Positions 7,291 through 16,370 of a DNA stretch of 34,005 nt are shown here, one piece after another. The DNA lies in the NCBI RefSeq assembly GCF_003947435.1, contig NZ_RCOS01000175.1:1-34005 (forward strand), read 5' to 3'. The position numbers and the translations under genes were made by a program. Below the pieces are notes generated by a model that did not search any database, was not told where the DNA came from, and saw only the letters and a list, made by a program, of their open reading frames with translations. The stretch's first letter is position 1. The number at the start of each line of letters is the position of its first letter. This DNA comes from Candidatus Methanodesulfokora washburnensis (GTDB lineage Archaea; Korarchaeota; Korarchaeia; Korarchaeales; Korarchaeaceae).

Positions 7291-7524
7291 GTGATAGAGG
7301 CTAATATCATTGAGAGGTGGATGGAGGAGGACGAGGAGGCAAGGGAGATAAGGAGAAAGCATGCAGACTGGAAGTTCATAGAGGAACAGCCTGAGCCATT
7401 GAGATCAGCTCTGAAGTGCTTTGTTGAACTGGGAGACCTGTATTTGGCTGCAAAAATAGCTGAGATGGGAATAGATGAGTTCAATCAGCTCAGAATAAGG
7501 GCAAAAATTCCAATCGTAATTTAA
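7291..7524 (+). CDS. Small hypothetical protein
   Basis: I do not recognise this 77-residue protein by name. It starts with a very acidic helix (EDEEAREIRRKHADWKFIEE) followed by an Ala/Leu-rich helical part and ends FNQLRIRAKIPIVI, giving the look of a conserved, folded small helical protein. The GTG start lies 25 bp after GTTTTTAAAC, a likely TATA box, so the message is probably leaderless. It is a single-gene unit divergent from the M20 hydrolase. It might be an antitoxin-like or adaptor protein but nothing in the sequence proves it. Confidence 0.6.
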   Translation: MIEANIIERWMEEDEEAREIRRKHADWKFIEEQPEPLRSALKCFVELGDLYLAAKIAEMGIDEFNQLRIRAKIPIVI

Positions 7525-7598
7525 ATTTTAACTGTTGTCAATGGTTTTGAATATGGAACTAAATTTTAATATAATGGATATCCAAAGCAGTGCACTTC

Positions 7599-8816
7599 TC
7601 ATTCAAAATGAAAACTCTTTCCCCTGACAATAGGCTTTCCGAACCCTCTAGACACCTTCAAGTCTCCTTCATCAAGAGCCAGAACCCCTCTTATATAGAC
7701 AGAGGACACTCTTCCCACAACTTCAAACCCCTCGAACGGTGTGAATTTTGCTTTAGACGAGAAATCCGAGCCTCTTATCTTCCTTCTATCTGAATAATCG
7801 TATATTACAATGTCAGCATCATTTCCAGGAAGGAAGCATCCTTTTTTAACGCCAAAAATGTCAGCAGGGTTTCTTGAATACAGATCAATCGCTTTCAGGG
7901 GAAATTCCCCTTTATACACAGAGGTAAAGAGTAGGGGTAACGCGGTCTCAAGCCCGGGTATTCCAGTTGCCCCACCTTTCTTCTCCTCCTCAGTGTGAGG
8001 TGCATGATCCGTTGATATTGCATCAAAAAGGCAGGATTTCACCGAGCTTTTTATCACAGTCATGTCCATGCTGCTCTTTATTCTCGGTCTCACATAACCT
8101 CTCCAGTCAATATCTCTTTCAGTTAGCCATATGTAATGGGGACAGGTGTCCATGCTGACCTCAATTCCCTGAGATTTTGCGCTTAGCAAAAGCCTAACTC
8201 CTTCAGCAGAGGATACATGAGTAATGTGTCCTCCATATTTCTCGATAAATTTCATAACAGTCCTAATGCCCTTAACCTCATCTCCCTCTACTTCTGCATG
8301 AAAGATCCTGAAGAGACCTAGTTCCTTTGCCCTTTGTAAAATTGGATCCAGATAATCTGATATCTCATCTGGATATATTTTTATGCCGACGACAAAATCC
8401 TTCACCTTATCCAGCTCACCTGCTGACCTTGGAACTCCGAGATAAAATCCATAATCAACTAATGCCATGTTTTTTGCCTCCTCCATCTTTCTCATCAATG
8501 TATTTTCATCTCTTATCCATGGTTTGTTGTTTGGCATGTCTAAAATGGCAGTAACACCTCCCCTAAGGGCTGCTTCTGTCCCGGAGAACCAGTCCTCCTT
8601 GTAACTTTGCTCAAGTCCCCTCATGTGCACATGAATGTCCATCATCCCTGGAAGGGCTACTTCCTTGCTTTCCAGAGCTCTTTTTTCTCTGTACTTAAAT
8701 GTCCCGCTAATCCAGATTCCTGCTACTTTGCCATCAACTACTCCGAGATATGCCTCAACTATCTCTCCATTACTGTATATCTTGCCCTCTATCAGCAGAT
8801 CCAGCTCTTCTGTCAT
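7599..8816 (-). CDS. pyrC: Dihydroorotase
   Basis: The enzyme closes carbamoyl-aspartate to dihydroorotate, the third step of pyrimidine synthesis. The 405-residue protein has DIHVHMRG (two zinc histidines), VGIKIYPDE with the probable carboxylated lysine, FHAEVEGD and ITHVSSAEG (two more histidines) and STDHAPHT with the catalytic aspartate. A family signature GIPGLETALPLL is present near residue 295. It is transcribed away from the pyrEBIK cluster, which lies 2.4 kb further on, so the pathway is split into two units. The start is the ATG at 8816, 56 bp from the divergent JAMM gene. Confidence 0.92.
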   Translation of the reverse strand: MTEELDLLIEGKIYSNGEIVEAYLGVVDGKVAGIWISGTFKYREKRALESKEVALPGMMDIHVHMRGLEQSYKEDWFSGTEAALRGGVTAILDMPNNKPWIRDENTLMRKMEEAKNMALVDYGFYLGVPRSAGELDKVKDFVVGIKIYPDEISDYLDPILQRAKELGLFRIFHAEVEGDEVKGIRTVMKFIEKYGGHITHVSSAEGVRLLLSAKSQGIEVSMDTCPHYIWLTERDIDWRGYVRPRIKSSMDMTVIKSSVKSCLFDAISTDHAPHTEEEKKGGATGIPGLETALPLLFTSVYKGEFPLKAIDLYSRNPADIFGVKKGCFLPGNDADIVIYDYSDRRKIRGSDFSSKAKFTPFEGFEVVGRVSSVYIRGVLALDEGDLKVSRGFGKPIVRGKSFHFE

Positions 8817-8872
8817 CTGACATCAGGCCCTATTCCCCTATGCTTATTTAACTTTCAGCCCTTATTTCTATT

Positions 8873-9295
8873 GTGGATCTCAGGATATGCAGGGATGCCG
8901 TAAAACTTCTAAAAGAGTATTCAGATGAAGCTATGCCTAACGAGGCTGTTGCTATACTTGTAGGAAGGGCAAATGACCTTTATGGGCAGGTGGATGTCAT
9001 TTATCTGGTTCCAAATGAGGACAGATCACCTTTATCTTTCTCAGTATCCCCTGAAATATTGGCATTGATAACAAGAGAGTTAGGAGAAAGAGATATAATA
9101 GGAATATTCCATAGCCATCCATTCTGGAAAGCTTATCCAAGTAGTGCAGATATAGAGCACATGTGGGGCTACAGGTTCTGGTTGATACTCGGGACAGATG
9201 GAATGAGATGCTTTACTTTATTGAAAGGAAATGTTATTGAGGTAAATATTAAAGTAGAGGATAGATCCTGCGATCTAGTAAGAGTTAAAAAGTAA
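8873..9295 (+). CDS. JAMM/MPN-domain metalloprotease
   Basis: At 140 residues this is a minimal MPN domain. Glu24 (in NEAVAI), HSHP (His80, His82) and SSAD with Ser90 and Asp93 make the full JAMM signature E...HxHx7SxxD, so it should bind zinc and be active. Archaeal members remove SAMP/ubiquitin-like modifiers or process sulfur-carrier proteins. The start is GTG. It is followed after 11 bp by the TraB/TIKI-like gene, suggesting an operon of two hydrolase-like proteins. Confidence 0.85.
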   Translation: MDLRICRDAVKLLKEYSDEAMPNEAVAILVGRANDLYGQVDVIYLVPNEDRSPLSFSVSPEILALITRELGERDIIGIFHSHPFWKAYPSSADIEHMWGYRFWLILGTDGMRCFTLLKGNVIEVNIKVEDRSCDLVRVKK

Positions 9296-9306
9296 AATAG
9301 GCTGTC

Positions 9307-10305
9307 ATGCTAATGCAAACTACAATTATAGTGGGCCATTCAAGGCATTGGCTTGAGGCTATAAGCGAGATGAAAGAGTACATGGAGAAATGTGACCTTA
9401 TAATGCTGGAAGAACCGGAAGATGAGCTTTTTGAGGAAATGTTGAGGAAGAGGATCTCAGTGGAGGAATACATGAGGCATCTTAAGGAGGACTGTTTTGC
9501 AAAGACACCTGCATTCCCAAAGTTCTCTTCAGCACTCTACAAAGTGATGATAGAGCTCTTTGAAAGAGGGATAAGGATAATTCAGGTGGATCCATACATG
9601 TCAGCTCTCGACAATATCTATTCAATTATATACAAAATGGAGGGAAATGCATCAACTGAGGAGATATTGAGGACTATAGAAGAGGACCCTGTTCTCAGCG
9701 AGGTTTACAGAATAGAGAAGATGAGAGCAGCAGCATCAATAAAGTTTTACAGCTCATTCAACAATTTTGATGCCGCTGTAGAGGCAATAAAGGAGCTATC
9801 GAGAGCAGAAGCTGAGATGTTAAAGCTCAGGATAAGGATGAGGGCTCTGGAAATATGTCAGAGAATACTATCAAACAGTGCCAGAAATATCTATGTTGAA
9901 GCGGGGGATCTTCACACACCTCTCTCCGGGGAGTTAATGAAAAACTTGAGGGAAACCGGAATAAAAGCCTGTATAAAACCGGTGTTTCACCTGAGCGGAG
10001 CTGTGTCTAGGATAACAGGCGGAAAACTGAGGTACATATTCCCTCCCAGCCACACCATAGTATTGAGACGCTACTGGGGAATGAAGGAGGACGATTACGA
10101 TGATATCCTAGCAGCGAGATCCCTCATAAGAATTATGTTCCTTGAGAGAGGGGTAGAGAGGATGCCAAGTTCCCGTGAGGAAAATCCCAAAATGAGAAGC
10201 GAGATAGCAATAGATAGATTTGTCTCATCTCTTGACATGGAAGGATGTAGAAAAGTTTTCGATGGCGTAATGTCCGGCAGACCTCAGTTAATTGCCTTTT
10301 TCTAG
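9307..10305 (+). CDS. Hypothetical protein, possibly TraB/TIKI-superfamily
   Basis: I cannot place this 332-residue soluble, mainly helical protein firmly. The N-terminus has VGHSRHW (residues 9-15) followed by an LEEPEDE motif (about 34-40), and a second histidine motif AGDLHTPL lies at about 199-206. Paired GxxH motifs with nearby glutamates are typical of the TIKI/TraB/EreA/ChaN metallohydrolase superfamily, so a metal-dependent hydrolase is the best guess. No signal peptide or membrane span is visible. It sits 11 bp after the JAMM gene and 36 bp before the CinA-like gene. Confidence 0.6.
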   Translation: MLMQTTIIVGHSRHWLEAISEMKEYMEKCDLIMLEEPEDELFEEMLRKRISVEEYMRHLKEDCFAKTPAFPKFSSALYKVMIELFERGIRIIQVDPYMSALDNIYSIIYKMEGNASTEEILRTIEEDPVLSEVYRIEKMRAAASIKFYSSFNNFDAAVEAIKELSRAEAEMLKLRIRMRALEICQRILSNSARNIYVEAGDLHTPLSGELMKNLRETGIKACIKPVFHLSGAVSRITGGKLRYIFPPSHTIVLRRYWGMKEDDYDDILAARSLIRIMFLERGVERMPSSREENPKMRSEIAIDRFVSSLDMEGCRKVFDGVMSGRPQLIAFF

Positions 10306-10341
10306 AAAACGATTTAAAGAACTCCATCTGAATAAGGCTGG

Positions 10342-11133
10342 ATGGATGCGTGGATAATAAGCATAGGTAATGAGATGCTGATAGGCAAGGTGGTGAACAC
10401 AAATCTCTCTTGGCTTGGAAGAAAGCTTACTCTACTTGGCTACAGAGTAAGAGCTGCCTTAACGGTAATGGATGAATGTGAGGACATAAAATGGGCCTTT
10501 AATACCGCAAAACAGATGGGAGCAAGCGTGATAATAAGCACAGGTGGACTTGGTCCTACTTTCGACGATATGACATCTAAATGTCTCTCAGAAGCCTTCA
10601 ACAGGAATTGGGTTGTGAACGATAAGGCCTTGGAGATGGTGAAGAAGAAATATAAGGAGATGGGACTTGATCTCACTGATCACAGGATAAAGATGGCCAA
10701 AATGCCTGAGGGAGCCGAGCCTTTGTGGAACCCGGTAGGCACCGCTCCCGGCATAATGATGAATCTCAACGGCACCTTGATATTCTCCCTCCCTGGGGTG
10801 CCCTCCGAGATGATGGCCATTTTTGAGGAGAGTATAGAACCAATTTTGAGGAAATTAGGGCCGAAAATAGAGTTTGTTGAGGAGGAAATTCTATCTAGGG
10901 GCCTTCCCGAGTCCACTATTGCCCCTATAATAGAGAGGGTGATGGGGAAGCACAGAGTTTACATAAAAAGCCATCCACAGGGAAAGGAGCTAGGGGTTCC
11001 TGTTCAGAAAATCCACATACAATCCAGCTCAATTGATTTAAATGAAGCGAGAAAAGAGCTTAAATATGCTAAAGAAGATCTTATAAGGGAGTTAACTCAG
11101 ATGGGGGCGGAAGTTGAAGAAGTAAAGTCCTAG
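10342..11133 (+). CDS. CinA-like/MoaB-fold nucleotide-binding protein
   Basis: The 263-residue protein is the molybdopterin-binding (MoCF) domain of the CinA family. Diagnostic parts are ISIGNEMLIGKVVNTN at the N-terminus, ISTGGLGPTFDD and the FSLPGVPSEM motif at about 150. CinA-type proteins hydrolyse nucleotide pyrophosphates such as ADP-ribose or NAD derivatives; the nicotinamide-mononucleotide deamidase domain found in many bacteria is absent. A true molybdopterin role is also possible. The start is the first ATG after a GGCTGG stretch. Confidence 0.82.
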   Translation: MDAWIISIGNEMLIGKVVNTNLSWLGRKLTLLGYRVRAALTVMDECEDIKWAFNTAKQMGASVIISTGGLGPTFDDMTSKCLSEAFNRNWVVNDKALEMVKKKYKEMGLDLTDHRIKMAKMPEGAEPLWNPVGTAPGIMMNLNGTLIFSLPGVPSEMMAIFEESIEPILRKLGPKIEFVEEEILSRGLPESTIAPIIERVMGKHRVYIKSHPQGKELGVPVQKIHIQSSSIDLNEARKELKYAKEDLIRELTQMGAEVEEVKS

Positions 11134-11169
11134 AAATTCACTCTATGGACTGGAAAGTATAAGAAAAAA

Positions 11170-11178
11170 GCTTAAATA
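11170..11178 (+). promoter_or_regulatory. TATA box of the pyrEBIK operon
   Basis: GCTTAAATA is about 25 bp upstream of the GTG at 11194 and 15 bp upstream of the TTG at 11185. Confidence 0.45.
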
Positions 11179-11184
11179 GACTCC

Positions 11185-11781
11185 TTGGTAACTGTGAAGG
11201 GCATTATAGAGAGCATATCCCTTGATCTTCACTCTATAGGGGCCGTGAAACTGGGGAATTTTGTCCTTTCTTCCGGCATGAGAAGCCCTGTTTATCTGGA
11301 TTTGAGGATAGTTCCATCCCATCCCGAGGTATTCAGGAAGATAGTCAGCTTATCAGTACAAGCTCTGAAAAACTTGGACTTCGACATTGTCTGTGGAATA
11401 GCTACGGGAGGGCTTCCTCTATCATCAGTAATAGCTTATCTGATGGAAAAACCGCTGATATATTTCAGGAGATCGGAGAAAGAGCATGGCACAATGAAGA
11501 GGATTGAGGGAGAGGTGAAGAAGGGCGCAAATGTGATAGTTGTGGATGATGTGGCCACAACAGGTGGATCAATTCTTGAGGCTGTAAAAGCTTTAAGAGA
11601 GCAGGGAGCTGTGGTTAGAAAGGCTTTTGTTGTTGTTGATAGAGGACAGGGTGCAAGAAAAAACTTAATGGCAGAAGATGTGGAGCTGATAAGCATAACT
11701 ACGCTGAAAAAGGTGCTTTTAGAGTTAAGGGAAGCAGGTGCCATATCTGGAGTGGAGGAGGTGATCAAGGAACTTGAGTGA
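11185..11781 (+). CDS. pyrE: Orotate phosphoribosyltransferase
   Basis: PyrE converts orotate and PRPP to OMP. The 198-residue protein shows [43 protein letters not shown] and the PRPP-binding signature [17 protein letters not shown]. The TTG at 11185 is the longest start. The in-frame GTG at 11194 would fit a leaderless transcript better from the TATA position. Its last eight bases overlap the pyrB start, so it leads the pyrE-pyrB-pyrI-pyrK operon. Confidence 0.92.
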   Translation: MVTVKGIIESISLDLHSIGAVKLGNFVLSSGMRSPVYLDLRIVPSHPEVFRKIVSLSVQALKNLDFDIVCGIATGGLPLSSVIAYLMEKPLIYFRRSEKEHGTMKRIEGEVKKGANVIVVDDVATTGGSILEAVKALREQGAVVRKAFVVVDRGQGARKNLMAEDVELISITTLKKVLLELREAGAISGVEEVIKELE

Positions 11782-12685
11782 GCTTTCTGGAAGGGATGTT
11801 ATCTCCATAGTGGATTTCAGCAGATCTGAGCTGGATCTGATAATGGAGGAAGCAGAGAAGCTAAAAGGGAAGAGAACAGATGATTTAAAAGGCAAAATAA
11901 TGGCTACAGCCTTCTTTGAGCCCAGCACAAGAACGAGATTGAGCTTTCAAACGGCTATGTTGAGGCTGGGTGGTTCTGTCATAGGGTTTTCCTCTGAAGA
12001 GGGAACTTCTATTGAGAAGGGGGAGAGCTTCTCAGACACTATAAGAATGCTCGACAACTACTCTGATATAATAGTTGTAAGACACAGGCTCGAGGGAGCC
12101 GCAAAACTGGCGGCTGAGCTTGCAGATGCTCCTGTTATAAATGCAGGGGACGGGAGCAAGAATCATCCCACGCAGACAATGCTCGATCTATTCACAATAA
12201 AGGAGACATTTGGCCACATAGATGGGCTAAATGTCGGGGTTCTGGGCGATCTTAGGTTCGGAAGAGCGGCATCATCCTTCATACTTGGAGTCTCAAAGTA
12301 CAATGTAAAGCTGTTTCTCATATCACCTCCTGAGCTTAAGGCCAGAAGGGATGTGATAGCTTATCTGAAAGACAACAATATCAAATTTTCTGAAGTAGAG
12401 AGACTAGAGGATGTCATAAGTGAGCTGGATGTAATATATGTCACAAGAGTACAGAAGGAGAGATTCGCAGATCCAGCTGAATACGAGAAAGTGAGAGGAA
12501 GCTATAGGATAACAGCGAGAATGCTGGCAAGTGCTAGAAAGGAGGCCATTGTAATGCATCCATTGCCAAGAGTGGACGAGATAGATATTTCAGTGGACTC
12601 AACACCTCATGCAGCATATTTCAGGCAGGCGGCAAATGGGGTTCCCGTTAGGATGGCCCTTCTTAAGCTGATATTGGGTGGTTGA
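11774..12685 (+). CDS. pyrB: Aspartate carbamoyltransferase catalytic chain
   Basis: Condenses carbamoyl phosphate with aspartate. The 303-residue chain contains the carbamoyl-phosphate signature [46 protein letters not shown] and HPLPRVDEI. The length is normal for the family. Its TTG start lies inside the end of pyrE with AAGGA upstream. It forms the holoenzyme with PyrI encoded immediately after. Confidence 0.95.
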   Translation: MSELSGRDVISIVDFSRSELDLIMEEAEKLKGKRTDDLKGKIMATAFFEPSTRTRLSFQTAMLRLGGSVIGFSSEEGTSIEKGESFSDTIRMLDNYSDIIVVRHRLEGAAKLAAELADAPVINAGDGSKNHPTQTMLDLFTIKETFGHIDGLNVGVLGDLRFGRAASSFILGVSKYNVKLFLISPPELKARRDVIAYLKDNNIKFSEVERLEDVISELDVIYVTRVQKERFADPAEYEKVRGSYRITARMLASARKEAIVMHPLPRVDEIDISVDSTPHAAYFRQAANGVPVRMALLKLILGG

Positions 12686-12686
12686 T

Positions 12687-13163
12687 ATGATAAAAGAGGA
12701 GGAGAAACTTATAGTAAGAAGAATAAAAGAGGGAACTGTAATAGATCACATAAGCCCTGGAAGCTCTCTTAATGTTCTGAAAGTCCTAGGAATAACAGGA
12801 GAAGAGGGAATGACAGTAGCTCTTGTGATGAATGTTCCCAGCAGAAAAATGGGAAAAAAGGACATAGTGAAGATAGAAGGAAGAGAGCTAACACAGGATC
12901 AAGTGGATAAAATAGCTCTGATATCCCCGGATGCAACTATAAATATAGTGAGAGACTACAGAGTTGTGGAGAAGAGAAAGGTCTCTGTTCCAGAGGTGAT
13001 AAGAGGAATAATAAGGTGTCCAAATCCAATGTGTATAACAAATCAGCAGAGGGAAGCAGTAATTCCAACATTCAGGAGGATTTCTGACTCACCTCTTGTG
13101 CTCAGATGTGAGTACTGTGGCGCTATCTTGGAGAGAAAAGATATACTGGATCAGTTCAGGTGA
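12687..13163 (+). CDS. pyrI: Aspartate carbamoyltransferase regulatory chain
   Basis: The regulatory chain binds nucleotide effectors through its N-terminal domain (KEGTVIDHISPG) and contacts PyrB through a C-terminal zinc domain, whose four cysteines are visible in CPNPMCITNQQ and CEYCGAIL. The protein has 158 residues. ATG 12687 is chosen because GGTGG ends six bases upstream; an in-frame GTG at 12678 overlaps pyrB. Confidence 0.94.
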   Translation: MIKEEEKLIVRRIKEGTVIDHISPGSSLNVLKVLGITGEEGMTVALVMNVPSRKMGKKDIVKIEGRELTQDQVDKIALISPDATINIVRDYRVVEKRKVSVPEVIRGIIRCPNPMCITNQQREAVIPTFRRISDSPLVLRCEYCGAILERKDILDQFR

Positions 13164-13167
13164 TAAA

Positions 13168-13923
13168 TTGTACAAAAAGGGAGTTTTAGAGGAGGTAGAG
13201 GAGATCAATGAAAATGTGAGGCTTTTCAAAATAAAGCATGAAATATCAGCTGATCCTGGGCAGTACATCCTAATCTGGGCTCCTGGAATAGGAGAAGCTC
13301 CTTTCAGCATATCCGATCTATATGAAGACGTATTTGAGCTTCTGATAGCAAAAAAGGGTAAGGTAACAGGATATCTGTTTGAAAGGAAACCTAACGATAT
13401 TATAAGATTTAGAGGACCTTATGGGAGGGGATTTAGCATTGTGAAAGGAAGAGCAATGCTGATAGGAGGTGGATATGGTGCTGCTCCATTTCCTCTTCTA
13501 ATGAGGAGATTAAAAGAGGTTGGATCAAGAGTTGATGTATTCCTTGGATTTAAGGACAGAGGCTCTGCGATAAAGCTGAAGATCTTGGAGAGCATGGCGG
13601 AAAAAATTGTAATAACAACAGAGGATGGGAGCATGGGGGTAAAAGGAGTTATCACGGATGTGATACCCGACTCTGGGTACGATTTAGCCTATATATGCGG
13701 AAAGGAAAGGATGGCATATGAGATACTCAGAAAAATAAAGATAGATGCAGAAGTGTCATTGGAAAGGATAATGAGATGCGGTCTGGGGATATGTGGGAGC
13801 TGTGCTCTGAATGGGTTCAGGGTCTGTGTCGATGGACCTGTTTTCAGAGGAAAGGATTTGATGATATCTGGCGAATTTGGGAAGTTTTGGAGAGGGATGA
13901 ATGGCAGAAAAGAGCCTATCTGA
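13168..13923 (+). CDS. pyrK: Dihydroorotate dehydrogenase electron-transfer subunit
   Basis: PyrK carries FAD and a [2Fe-2S] cluster and passes electrons from PyrD to NAD or another acceptor. The 251-residue protein has a ferredoxin-reductase FAD domain (FRGPYGRGFSI), an NAD-binding start MLIGGGYGAAPFPLL, and a C-terminal cluster motif CGLGICGSCALNGFRVC. The TTG at 13168 is chosen because GGTGA lies four bases upstream; the open frame continues back into pyrI. No pyrD is seen in this window, so its catalytic partner must be encoded elsewhere, or the protein serves another oxidoreductase. Confidence 0.9.
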   Translation: MYKKGVLEEVEEINENVRLFKIKHEISADPGQYILIWAPGIGEAPFSISDLYEDVFELLIAKKGKVTGYLFERKPNDIIRFRGPYGRGFSIVKGRAMLIGGGYGAAPFPLLMRRLKEVGSRVDVFLGFKDRGSAIKLKILESMAEKIVITTEDGSMGVKGVITDVIPDSGYDLAYICGKERMAYEILRKIKIDAEVSLERIMRCGLGICGSCALNGFRVCVDGPVFRGKDLMISGEFGKFWRGMNGRKEPI

Positions 13924-13947
13924 TATAGTTTAAAACTACTCTGAGGG

Positions 13948-13972
13948 AGAATCAACATTTCAGCTTGATTCT
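13948..13972. repeat. 8-bp inverted repeat after the pyr operon
   Basis: AGAATCAA and TTGATTCT are separated by nine bases, 25 bp after the pyrK stop. It could form a hairpin at the transcript end, but no T-run follows directly. Confidence 0.4.
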
Positions 13973-14046
13973 ATATACTAAAGTAGCTTTCTAGAAACTG
14001 TGAAACTCTATATTCTATAACTTCAAATAAATTATCGAGCGGTGAA

Positions 14047-14055
14047 GTTTTTAAG
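14047..14055 (+). promoter_or_regulatory. Probable TATA box of the Sec61-beta gene
   Basis: GTTTTTAAG predicts a start of transcription near 14077, giving a leader of about 30 bases that contains the GGAGGTGG ribosome-binding site. Confidence 0.4.
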
Positions 14056-14108
14056 CTGACAGAAGGCTCTATTTATGTCATTTGCATGAAGGAAGGAGGT
14101 GGTATGTT

Positions 14109-14276
14109 TTGCCCAAGAAAAGCAAGAGAAGGGACATAATGCCTATGTCAGTTGCAGGTATACTTAGCTTTTCTACAGAGGATACTGGAGCAATAAAGGT
14201 GCCAAAGTGGTTTCCAGCTGTCCTAACAATATTAACTGCCTTGGGGATAGCCATTCTACCGCTCATAATTCACTAG
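14109..14276 (+). CDS. secG: Preprotein translocase subunit Sec61-beta (SecG)
   Basis: This 55-residue protein has a basic cytoplasmic N-terminus (PKKSKRRD), the archaeal motif MPMSVAGILSFSTEDTGAIK and one C-terminal membrane helix (VLTILTALGIAILPLII), the tail-anchored pattern of the smallest translocon subunit. TTG 14109 is chosen because GGAGGTGG lies six bases upstream; the longer frame from 14082 would bury that site. It is followed by the phosphoribosyltransferase after 10 bp. Confidence 0.85.
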   Translation: MPKKSKRRDIMPMSVAGILSFSTEDTGAIKVPKWFPAVLTILTALGIAILPLIIH

Positions 14277-14286
14277 TGGTGGTGCA

Positions 14287-14856
14287 ATGAAATTTCTGCC
14301 CATAACTCCTGAGAGAGCTGTAGAGCTATCTTTTAAATTAGCTAAGTTGATAAAAGATTCTGGCTACAAGTTTGATGTGATAGTCAGCATACATAGAGGA
14401 GGAATGGTGATCTCGAGACTTCTAAGCGATTACCTTGATGTGAGGGATATAAGAGCGATAAGAGTGGAGCACTATTCTGCTGTTGAGAAAGGAGCAGGTG
14501 CAAGGGTTGTTGAGCCCATATCAAGGAAGTTCAATGGAGAGAAAGTTTTGCTTGTTGATGATGTTGCTGACACAGGAGAAAGCCTGAAGGTGGCTAAAGA
14601 TTATTTACTGAGCATGGGTGCCTCAGAAGTGAGGATAGCAACCCTTCACTACAAGCCATGGAGCTCAGTAAAACCAGAATACTTTGTGGAGCAGACAGAT
14701 AGATGGGTTGTGTATTTCTGGGAGAGGGCAGAGACAGCAAAATATCTGAGGGATAAACTGAAGAAGGATGGCATCTGCGAGGCTGAAATAAATAGGATAC
14801 TTGAGGAGGAGGCTGGAATACCTGATTATATAATAGACTGGGTGGCTAGAGGATGA
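14287..14856 (+). CDS. Phosphoribosyltransferase (purine/xanthine-type)
   Basis: A 189-residue type-I phosphoribosyltransferase. The PRPP loop reads VLLVDDVADTGESLKVA, and the early IVSIHRGGMVISRLLSDYL is the second PRPP-contacting segment. Archaeal proteins of this type salvage hypoxanthine, guanine or xanthine, though base preference cannot be read here. A GGTGGTG ribosome-binding site precedes the ATG. Its stop overlaps the glyS start (ATGA). Confidence 0.85.
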   Translation: MKFLPITPERAVELSFKLAKLIKDSGYKFDVIVSIHRGGMVISRLLSDYLDVRDIRAIRVEHYSAVEKGAGARVVEPISRKFNGEKVLLVDDVADTGESLKVAKDYLLSMGASEVRIATLHYKPWSSVKPEYFVEQTDRWVVYFWERAETAKYLRDKLKKDGICEAEINRILEEEAGIPDYIIDWVARG

Positions 14857-16364
14857 CGGGATCATTTGAGAAGGTGCTGGATTTAGCTGAAAGAAGGGGC
14901 TTCTTCTGGCAATCAGCAAAGGATCTATATGCAGATTCTCCAGCAGGCTTCTGGGTATACGGGCCGCTAGGCACCAGAATGAAAAACAAGATAATAGAGC
15001 TATGGAGGAGAGCCGTGCTCAAAGAAGGTGCTCTTGAGATAGAAACCCCAGTGATGCTTCCTATAAAAGTATTTGAGGCATCTGGTCATCTTGAGCACTT
15101 TTTCGACAGGCTTGTGGAGTGCAAGCGATGCCACAGCAGGTTCAGAGTCGACAAGCTGATAGAAGAGTCCACTAATACCAAGGAAAATCTGGAGGGAATG
15201 AGCGATTCTCAGCTTGCAGAGCTTCTTAAAAACGTTAAATGTCCAAAATGCGGCTCTATCAACTGGACTGATGTGAAGCACTTCAACTTGATGTTTACTT
15301 TTCCTGTGGGAGCAGATGCAACAGCACCAAATGCAGCATTAAGACCTGAAACTACTCAAGGAAGTGTTATAGAATTCAAAAGGGCATATATGATCTCAAG
15401 GGGAAGGCTTCCTTTCATCCTAGCCCAAGTTGGAAAGGTTTTCAGGAATGAAATTGCACCAAGAAGAGCTCTGATAAGGATGAGGGAATTCCAACAGCTG
15501 GAACTTCATGTTTTCTTTGATCCAGAAGATGTAAATTCGTATAGAGAAAAGCTTGAAGGTCTATATGATTACAAGCTCAGATTTCACACTCCGAAGGACA
15601 GAATTACTGGAGGAATAACTGAAATGACGGTGAAAGAGGCATTAGAATCCGGATATACGGTAAACCCCTTGATAACCTACTGGCTTGTCTTCTATCAGAG
15701 GTTCTTCAATGAAATCTTGGGATTCCCGCTTGAAAGATTGAGATACAGGGAGCTTCTGGAAGGGGAGAAAGCTCATTATGCTCTAGTTCACTGGGATCTA
15801 GAGGCATATACGGAGGATCTTGGCTGGACAGAGCTTGTTAACAACGCTTACAGGACAGATTATGACCTATCAGGTCATCAAAGGGTCAGCGGAGTGAAGT
15901 TAGAGGTAGATTCGGACGGAAAAAAGGTTCTTCCACATCTCTATGAGCCATCTGTGGGAGTCGACAGAGTGGTATATCATGTGCTTGCATACTCATACAG
16001 GGAGGATGAGGAGAGAGTATGGCTCAGCATTCCCAGAAAAATAGCTCCAATAGAAGTAGCAGTTTTTCCGCTTCTTAAGAAGGATGATATGGTGAGAAAA
16101 GCTAAGGAAGTGGCGAGAAATCTCATGGAAGAGGGATTCTACGTTTTTTACGATGATAGCGGAAGCATAGGAAGAAGGTACAGAAGGATGGACGAAGTTG
16201 GAACACCGGCATGCGTGACCATAGATCATGAGACGCTTGTCAACGATACTGTAACTCTTAGGGACAGGGACACAATGAAGCAGATAAGGATCAGTTTGAG
16301 GGATCTTCCTGTAAAGCTCAGGAGATTTTTAGATGGAGAAAATCTGGAAAGCTTAGAGAAGTGA
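14853..16364 (+). CDS. glyS: Glycyl-tRNA synthetase (class II, archaeal/eukaryotic type)
   Basis: The 503-residue enzyme charges tRNA-Gly. Class II motif 2 is recognisable in VFRNEIAPRRALIRMREFQQ, and GFWVYGPLGTRMKN and EPSVGVDRVVYH are other catalytic-core signatures. An inserted CKRCHSRF with CPKCGSINW gives four cysteines for zinc. The C-terminal anticodon-binding domain begins near PIEVAVFPLLKKDD. The length is slightly below that of many archaeal members, and the start overlaps the preceding gene. Confidence 0.95.
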   Translation: MTGSFEKVLDLAERRGFFWQSAKDLYADSPAGFWVYGPLGTRMKNKIIELWRRAVLKEGALEIETPVMLPIKVFEASGHLEHFFDRLVECKRCHSRFRVDKLIEESTNTKENLEGMSDSQLAELLKNVKCPKCGSINWTDVKHFNLMFTFPVGADATAPNAALRPETTQGSVIEFKRAYMISRGRLPFILAQVGKVFRNEIAPRRALIRMREFQQLELHVFFDPEDVNSYREKLEGLYDYKLRFHTPKDRITGGITEMTVKEALESGYTVNPLITYWLVFYQRFFNEILGFPLERLRYRELLEGEKAHYALVHWDLEAYTEDLGWTELVNNAYRTDYDLSGHQRVSGVKLEVDSDGKKVLPHLYEPSVGVDRVVYHVLAYSYREDEERVWLSIPRKIAPIEVAVFPLLKKDDMVRKAKEVARNLMEEGFYVFYDDSGSIGRRYRRMDEVGTPACVTIDHETLVNDTVTLRDRDTMKQIRISLRDLPVKLRRFLDGENLESLEK

Positions 16365-16370
16365 TGAAAA

